64,000 bases of DNA from Cloeon dipterum (Eukaryota > Arthropoda > Insecta > Ephemeroptera > Baetidae): NCBI RefSeq assembly GCF_949628265.1, contig NC_088786.1, positions 13,144,001-13,208,000 of the forward strand, read 5' to 3'. Below the pieces are notes generated by a model. It searched no databases. It worked only from the letters and a program-made list of their open reading frames with translations, and had not been told where the DNA came from. The first letter of the stretch is position 1. The number at the start of each line of letters is the position of its first letter. Of this stretch, positions 62,298 through 64,000 are shown piece after piece. Position numbers and translations under genes: made by a program.

Positions 62298-62418
62298 CTT
62301 TTTCCGGCCTCTGAAATTGATCCAGAGTTTTTCGCCACCCCCGCTTTGGTTAATCAAAATTACGAGGGAGCCTATTTTGTTGACAGACACATGCGAGACA
62401 ATATACGGTTTCTAATAG
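62298..62418 (+). CDS. Weak internal exon candidate
   Basis: Between CTAACCGCAG and GTGAGATT a 121-base open stretch encodes 40 residues beginning LFPASEIDPEFFATPALV and ending DNIRFLI, leaving phase 1. It would join in phase to the exon ending at 41659. Against it, the acceptor has no pyrimidine tract, and about 20 bases (TTTTTCGCCACCCCCGCTTT) closely match the palindromic element at 6637-6729, so the stretch may be transposon-derived. Unrecognised product. Confidence 0.25.
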
Positions 62419-62848
62419 GTGAGATTGATTTCTCTCATTCATATTGATATTAATAAAAAGGCTTTGTCCACCCAATGTATGGGATATCCGCATATACATA
62501 CAATTCTAAAACCATTATTATTGAAAAGCAGACTATATAAACAAAAGTATGAAAATACTACTTCATATATAGGGTTTCACAAGCTACTAGAAAAATTGAA
62601 CGGAGATCTATACGTTGGAGATCAATACAGTTAAATGTAGAATAATGGTTTGTATATGGTGAAACAAGTTTCTCGACATAATCAAAAGTAGTTTTTATTA
62701 TTTAATCTTTTTCTAATTCTTCTGACAAGTAGCAGTCGCAGGTGAGCACAAAAAAACGAGGTCAAGAGTTTTCTGGGAGGATCATTATGCAGATATACGG
62801 TAAGAAGCATATGCACACGAGTTTTGTTGCACAAACTCCGGCTCGCAG

Positions 62849-62916
62849 GTGCAGAGAGCGAAAAGGCGCCCTACGAAATAAATTATTCAAAAAAGAAAAC
62901 TCCGAGCGGGAACCCG
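62849..62916 (+). CDS. Weak internal exon candidate, in phase with the previous one
   Basis: After GGCTCGCAG a 68-base stretch accepts phase 1 and gives GAESEKAPYEINYSKKKTP up to a donor AACCCG|GTAATT, phase 0. The match of phases with 62298-62418 is the only link between them. The acceptor is poor in pyrimidines and the product is not recognised. Confidence 0.18.
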
Positions 62917-64000
62917 GTAATTTTCGAGGCATGCGGCGCATTAACTAACACACAAACCCCGGCTCATATATGTATAATGTATTCACGCGCGCGTAAGTTA
63001 TTTTTAAGTCGGTTAGTTAGGCACATACTCTATCCTCGCTGGCCTGGCGTGCTCGTCATTAAAATCGGAGGAAAATTTCGGCGATAATGCGTTTGGCAAT
63101 ATATCATGGGCACAAAGGCTTAGAATAAATAATGGCTGGACAGCAGCCGAAAACGAAAAGAGCGGCAGTTTATCGCGCAAGGCTGATCTGCTGCTCAGTC
63201 AGCAAAGAGACGGCCCGAGATCCACCCTTGTCTGTACCTTATTCAGGGCCGCGGGCTAGGTACCCTTTTTATTCGCCTTAATGCCTCGGTTCCCCATATA
63301 GTCTCCTAATTACAGCTGCTGCTCGCATGCGGCTATATGATTTAAAAGTTTGTGAGTATACCGCACATCAGCGGCGTTTTGTGATTTTTTTCGCTCTCGT
63401 GCTGCATGCGTACGCACGTACAATAATAATCAGCAGAGACTGTGGTTGTTTAAGTCTACTTTTTGTGTGTGCACGCTTCGTGCTTTTTCATCATTGAAAA
63501 AGAGAGCAAGCGAAATTATAAATCCCTCCCGGGGGAGGGTTGCGTTTGCCCAAATTTTACGCGCCGTTTGATAAATTATATCGCGTGCTTTTGTGAATTA
63601 TTTTGATGCGTGTAGCACTCACTCAAGTGCTTATTTTTTTTACCACATCCCAAACATTTGCGCAAATATCTTGTTATACCTTTACCACTTTCTTTTTAGC
63701 AGCCTGCTGGAGTTAGTTTGGCCAGATATATTATTCTTAAAAATATCATCCAAGTGAAAATGTTTAAAGAAAGGGATATAGTAAAATGAAACAATCCATG
63801 AAAACAAGCTTGAGCGTATCTTGGTTGGAAAAGGCCTTTGTAGGGAGAACCACAATTTTTACTCAACATACTTGATAAAAGCCCAATGAGCCCTTCAATA
63901 TTTCTAGCACTTTTTATATCAAATTACAAATATTTGACTTATAACTTTTCATTCTTATTTGCCTATGGGAGTGACATTTTTAAATCATCTAATAACAAAT
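62917..64000. other. Non-coding right end of window
   Basis: No supported gene. A moderately CpG-rich block at 63090-63340 contains a 48-codon open stretch starting at an ATG near 63132 (MAGQQPKTKRAAVYRARL...), unrecognised and probably chance. The rest is AT-rich. Confidence 0.4.

Noticed and set aside
63132..63278. Small open frame starting MAGQQPKTKRAAVYRARL
   Set aside because: Good ATG context but no homology, no splice context and an ordinary CpG-rich setting.

Overview
The window looks like arthropod, most likely insect, nuclear DNA. It is AT-rich, its genes are split by GT-AG introns, some of only about 35-60 bases, and one gene is a clear relative of Drosophila brainiac. It also has many long dinucleotide tracts and decayed transposon pieces. 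I cannot name the species. Exon structures were assembled by hand from reading frame, splice sites and phase, and every listed join keeps the frame.

The first 19.5 kb is gene-dense. From left to right: a single-exon FoxD-type forkhead gene (minus, 1719-2615) with a TATA/initiator promoter about 400 bases upstream; a divergent SWSAP1-like Rad51-paralog gene (plus, 6177-7767); tail to tail with it, a six-exon gene for an unrecognised secreted protein with eight cysteines after its signal peptide (minus, 7816-8830); a membrane-anchored START/SRPBCC-like gene (minus, 9150-9868); a brainiac-type beta-1,3-glycosyltransferase (plus, 11180-13140); SSNA1/NA14 (minus, 13780-14609); and GM130/GOLGA2 (plus, 15180-19288). 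SSNA1 and GM130 are divergent and probably share a promoter of under 300 bases. The products cover development (FoxD), recombination (SWSAP1), glycolipid synthesis and Golgi structure (brn, GM130) and microtubule/centriole biology (SSNA1). They do not form one pathway.

From 19.5 to 64 kb there is no recognisable gene. It resembles the regulatory desert or giant first intron of a developmental gene: blocks rich in homeodomain-type TAAT motifs, CpG-rich islands, long (TG), (GA), (TA) and (CT) tracts and mobile-element fossils. The supported gene fragments are a GC3-rich exon ending in a stop at 37848 and a CpG-rich possible first coding exon ending at 41659. Two weaker exon candidates lie at 62.3 and 62.85 kb.

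The mobile fraction comprises a dispersed repeat family of about 320-400 bases in three copies (4.2, 32.4 and 53.2 kb), a small palindromic element (6.6 kb), a long interrupted inverted-repeat element (40.3-40.9 kb), a GGATATCC-rich MITE-like element (42.4 kb), a non-LTR reverse-transcriptase fossil (45.0-45.2 kb), a possible tRNA-headed SINE interrupted by (TA)n (34.6 kb) and two hairpins of possible retroelement origin (39.9 kb).
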